Source of the DNA: Plazaster borealis | Taxonomy: Eukaryota > Echinodermata > Asteroidea > Forcipulatida > Labidiasteridae | Direction of reading: 5' to 3' | NCBI GenBank assembly: GCA_021014325.1 | Contig: CM037471.1 | Span: 21,038,818-21,102,817 of the forward strand | Length of the DNA stretch: 64,000 nt | The DNA's letters: not shown here | Text below: more notes on this DNA, generated by a model | Databases searched by the model: none | Seen by the model: only the letters and a program-made list of their open reading frames with translations | Told to the model about the DNA's origin: nothing | Numbering within the stretch: the first letter of the stretch is position 1

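Larger units (their letters stand above)
61971..63846 (+). other. LRP2: Intron, 1.88 kb
   Basis: Holds the 62085-62300 repeat, a relative of 30890-31020 at about 62665-62775 ('cacaagcgtgagtgaaatat') and a family-B SINE at 63292-63845. Nothing is recognised at 62300-62660 or 62780-63290. Confidence 0.7.

Noticed and set aside
1..64000. CRISPR array
   Set aside because: The tandem arrays lack unique spacers and the sequence is clearly animal; these are minisatellites.
1..64000. A second protein-coding gene or operon-like system
   Set aside because: No other frames join into a recognisable protein. Remaining ORFs are shadows of LRP2 exons, SINE or MITE sequence, or simple repeats.

Overview
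The window is animal genomic DNA: AT-rich, intron-rich and crowded with short mobile elements. It carries one recognisable gene, read entirely on the + strand. I resolve 38 exons of it, from 7715 to the right edge (about 5.73 kb of coding sequence, about 1,900 codons), and the gene continues past base 64000. The exons join in frame, with compatible splice phases throughout, into the amino-terminal part of a giant LDL-receptor-related protein.

The domain order is 7 LDLa repeats, 2 EGF, beta-propeller 1, EGF, propeller 2, EGF, 8 LDLa repeats, 2 EGF, propeller 3, EGF, propeller 4 (cut by the window). The 7-then-8 LDLa layout is that of LRP2/megalin; LRP1 starts with only 2 LDLa repeats. Exon 1, with the signal peptide, and the promoter were not found. 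They should lie in bases 1-7714 or further upstream. The carboxy-terminal half, transmembrane segment and cytoplasmic tail lie beyond the window. In known megalins this half of the protein binds ligands (LDLa clusters 1 and 2, each followed by EGF modules) and releases them at low pH (YWTD propellers).

Layout: 1-7714, upstream DNA or intron 1 with repeats and a 16-bp minisatellite. 7715-16478, LDLa cluster 1. 18792-22860, EGF pair, split by an intron holding a GC-rich, Helitron-like element. 23740-28348, propeller 1. 29163-29303, EGF. 31962-36931, propeller 2. 36993-39778, a 2.8-kb 27-bp minisatellite inside an intron. 40126-51110, EGF then LDLa cluster 2. 52328-54123, EGF pair. 55755-60108, propeller 3. 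60236-60355, EGF. 61130-64000, start of propeller 4.

Introns hold at least three tRNA-derived SINE families, TTAA-flanked fold-back MITEs, other palindromic MITEs, four decayed non-LTR retrotransposon fragments and several tandem arrays. Several of these repeats, especially the TTAA-flanked fold-back element and the tRNA-headed SINEs, resemble elements I associate with echinoderms, most of all sea stars. The species call is an inference from memory, not a database result. I see no second protein-coding gene, functional tRNA, rRNA or CRISPR array. No novel multi-gene system is evident; the most unusual items are the dual-strand-open minisatellite, the nested MITE/SINE insertions and some LRP2 splice-site and calcium-ligand oddities.
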